In this document: positions 55,042 to 55,133 of the stretch, piece by piece | Numbering within the stretch: position 1 is the first letter of the stretch | How the letters are laid out: every line of letters starts with the position of its first letter | Origin: Nitrosomonas sp. | GTDB taxonomy: Bacteria > Pseudomonadota > Gammaproteobacteria > Burkholderiales > Nitrosomonadaceae | Reading direction: 5' to 3' | NCBI RefSeq assembly: GCF_022842015.1 | Contig: NZ_JALHQJ010000009.1 | Coordinates: 1-55,133 of the forward strand | Length of the DNA: 55,133 nucleotides | Notes under the pieces: generated by a model | What the model saw: only the letters and a program-made list of their open reading frames with translations | Told to the model about the DNA's origin: nothing | Databases searched by the model: none | Translations under genes and position numbers: made by a program

Positions 55042-55133
55042 TTATTTATTCATATAAAGATTAATTTCCAGTCGCACTTCAAGCTTATCACTGGCCGTAC
55101 TCTCACGCTTTATAGCGATCGCCGATATCGCCA
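55042..55133 (-). CDS. C-terminal end of a PilO/GspM-like gene (partial)
   Basis: An open frame enters from beyond the window and ends at TAA 55042-55044: AISAIAIKRESTASDKLEVR, then LEINLYMNK. It is a short beta-strand ending, 4 bp before the PilP-like start. From its position I infer the PilO/GspM-type subunit; the fragment is too short to prove it. Confidence 0.5.
   Translation of the reverse strand, partial: AISAIAIKRESTASDKLEVRLEINLYMNK

Overview
The window looks like chromosome of a betaproteobacterium, most probably an ammonia oxidiser of the Nitrosomonas type. This is inferred from gene content and protein flavour (malate thiokinase plus malyl-CoA lyase, CHASE2 cyclase next to FecR-TPR-barrel proteins, PlsY/TsaD/FolB neighbourhood, a recurrent Nitrosomonas-like intergenic repeat), not from a marker RNA. 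I saw no rRNA, tRNA, CRISPR array, complete insertion sequence or prophage.

Layout. 1-3.7 kb: 3' end of an outer-membrane porin gene, a TusA-like protein, a secreted Cys-containing protein and an L-lactate permease. 3.8-16.4 kb: a YdjM-type membrane protein, a CHASE2-anchored class III nucleotide cyclase, then two very large paralogues that each join a signal peptide, a FecR domain, TPR repeats and a C-terminal outer-membrane barrel. The second is followed at once by a lipoprotein with an internal duplication; an acidic leaderless protein lies opposite across a bidirectional terminator. 16.7-21.7 kb: cysteine desulfurase, then a tight five-gene run (nucleotidyltransferase, HIT protein, desaturase, phosphoglycerate mutase, deoxyinosine glycosylase). 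21.8-30.9 kb: a 24-residue membrane peptide, a VanZ protein, a compact type II restriction-modification pair (PmeII-like), DUF4139, DUF454, FKBP and a giant DUF748/AsmA-like protein.

31.0-39.8 kb: a type I restriction-modification locus on the minus strand (hsdM-hsdS-[phd-vapC, opposite strand]-fic-hsdR). hsdM is split by one in-frame TAA. A decayed hsdS 3' end that still overlaps the fic start shows that the locus was rearranged around the toxin-antitoxin pair. Between fic and hsdR sits a roughly 150-bp palindromic MITE-like element beside five copies of an AAGTTAAGGG decamer.

39.9-50.3 kb: housekeeping and carbon genes, including mtkA-mtkB and mclA (malate to malyl-CoA to acetyl-CoA plus glyoxylate, or the reverse), tsaD, plsY, folB, sbcB and a RidA protein. 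50.3-55.1 kb: the distal half of a type II secretion-like operon on the minus strand (PilO-like, PilP-like, a secretin with a cohesin-like tail, two GspG-like pseudopilins, and a third pseudopilin lacking Glu5).

The best candidates for something undescribed are the CHASE2 cyclase/FecR-TPR-barrel/lipoprotein module (5-15.5 kb) and the rearranged type I R-M/Fic locus with its repeat cluster (34-39.8 kb). Functions given below rest on motif recognition by eye; no database search was possible.
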